Below are positions 5,461 to 5,471 of a stretch of DNA of 5,471 nucleotides, in pieces (the stretch's first letter is position 1; every line of letters starts with the position of its first letter). The position numbers and the translations under genes were made by a program. The DNA is from an uncultured Clostridia bacterium (lineage in GTDB: Bacteria > Bacillota > Clostridia > UMGS1810). Below the pieces are notes generated by a model that saw only the letters and a list, made by a program, of their open reading frames with translations, made no database searches and was not told the DNA's origin. The DNA is taken from positions 1-5,471 of the forward strand of contig CALGRC010000103.1 in assembly GCA_937959315.1 (NCBI GenBank). Reading direction: 5' to 3'.

Positions 5461-5471
5461 CTATCACAAAA

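Overview
The window looks like a Firmicutes genome of the class Clostridia, probably a gut anaerobe. This is an inference from AGGAG-type ribosome sites, consensus sigma-A promoters, the style of the GuaA protein and a cobalamin-type radical SAM protein of a family common in Clostridia. It joins two kinds of DNA. Positions 1 to about 2160 are AT-rich and carry the recombination and control module of an integrated mobile element (ICE, prophage or genomic island). From 2162 to the right end the DNA has more balanced base composition and carries ordinary chromosomal genes.

Element side. A tyrosine integrase (minus strand, cut by the left window edge) lies directly downstream of a 61-residue excisionase-like winged-helix protein, and the two appear to form one operon. 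Facing away from them is a Cro/CI-type repressor gene on the plus strand. Two strong promoters lie between them, and three copies of an 18-bp dyad (TGTAGCGA...CTAYA) sit on these promoters: two on the xis-int promoter and one at the start of the repressor transcript. This reads as a complete regulatory switch in which the repressor silences xis-int and limits its own synthesis. Downstream of the repressor come helically spaced short direct repeats, a bidirectional terminator and then the 3' end of guaA, a known integration hot spot for genomic islands.

Chromosomal side. guaA (minus strand) is intact and encodes a 511-residue GMP synthase with all visible catalytic motifs. It has its own candidate promoter at the end of the next gene. 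That gene encodes a B12-binding-domain radical SAM protein (DUF4080-like). Its last ~92 residues are in a different reading frame from the first ~471, so it carries either a frameshift mutation or a sequencing error.

The most informative features are the three-operator divergent switch, the candidate attachment region at the guaA 3' end, and the frameshift in the radical SAM gene. No CRISPR array, rRNA or tRNA is visible, and no stretch over 300 bases lacks a gene.
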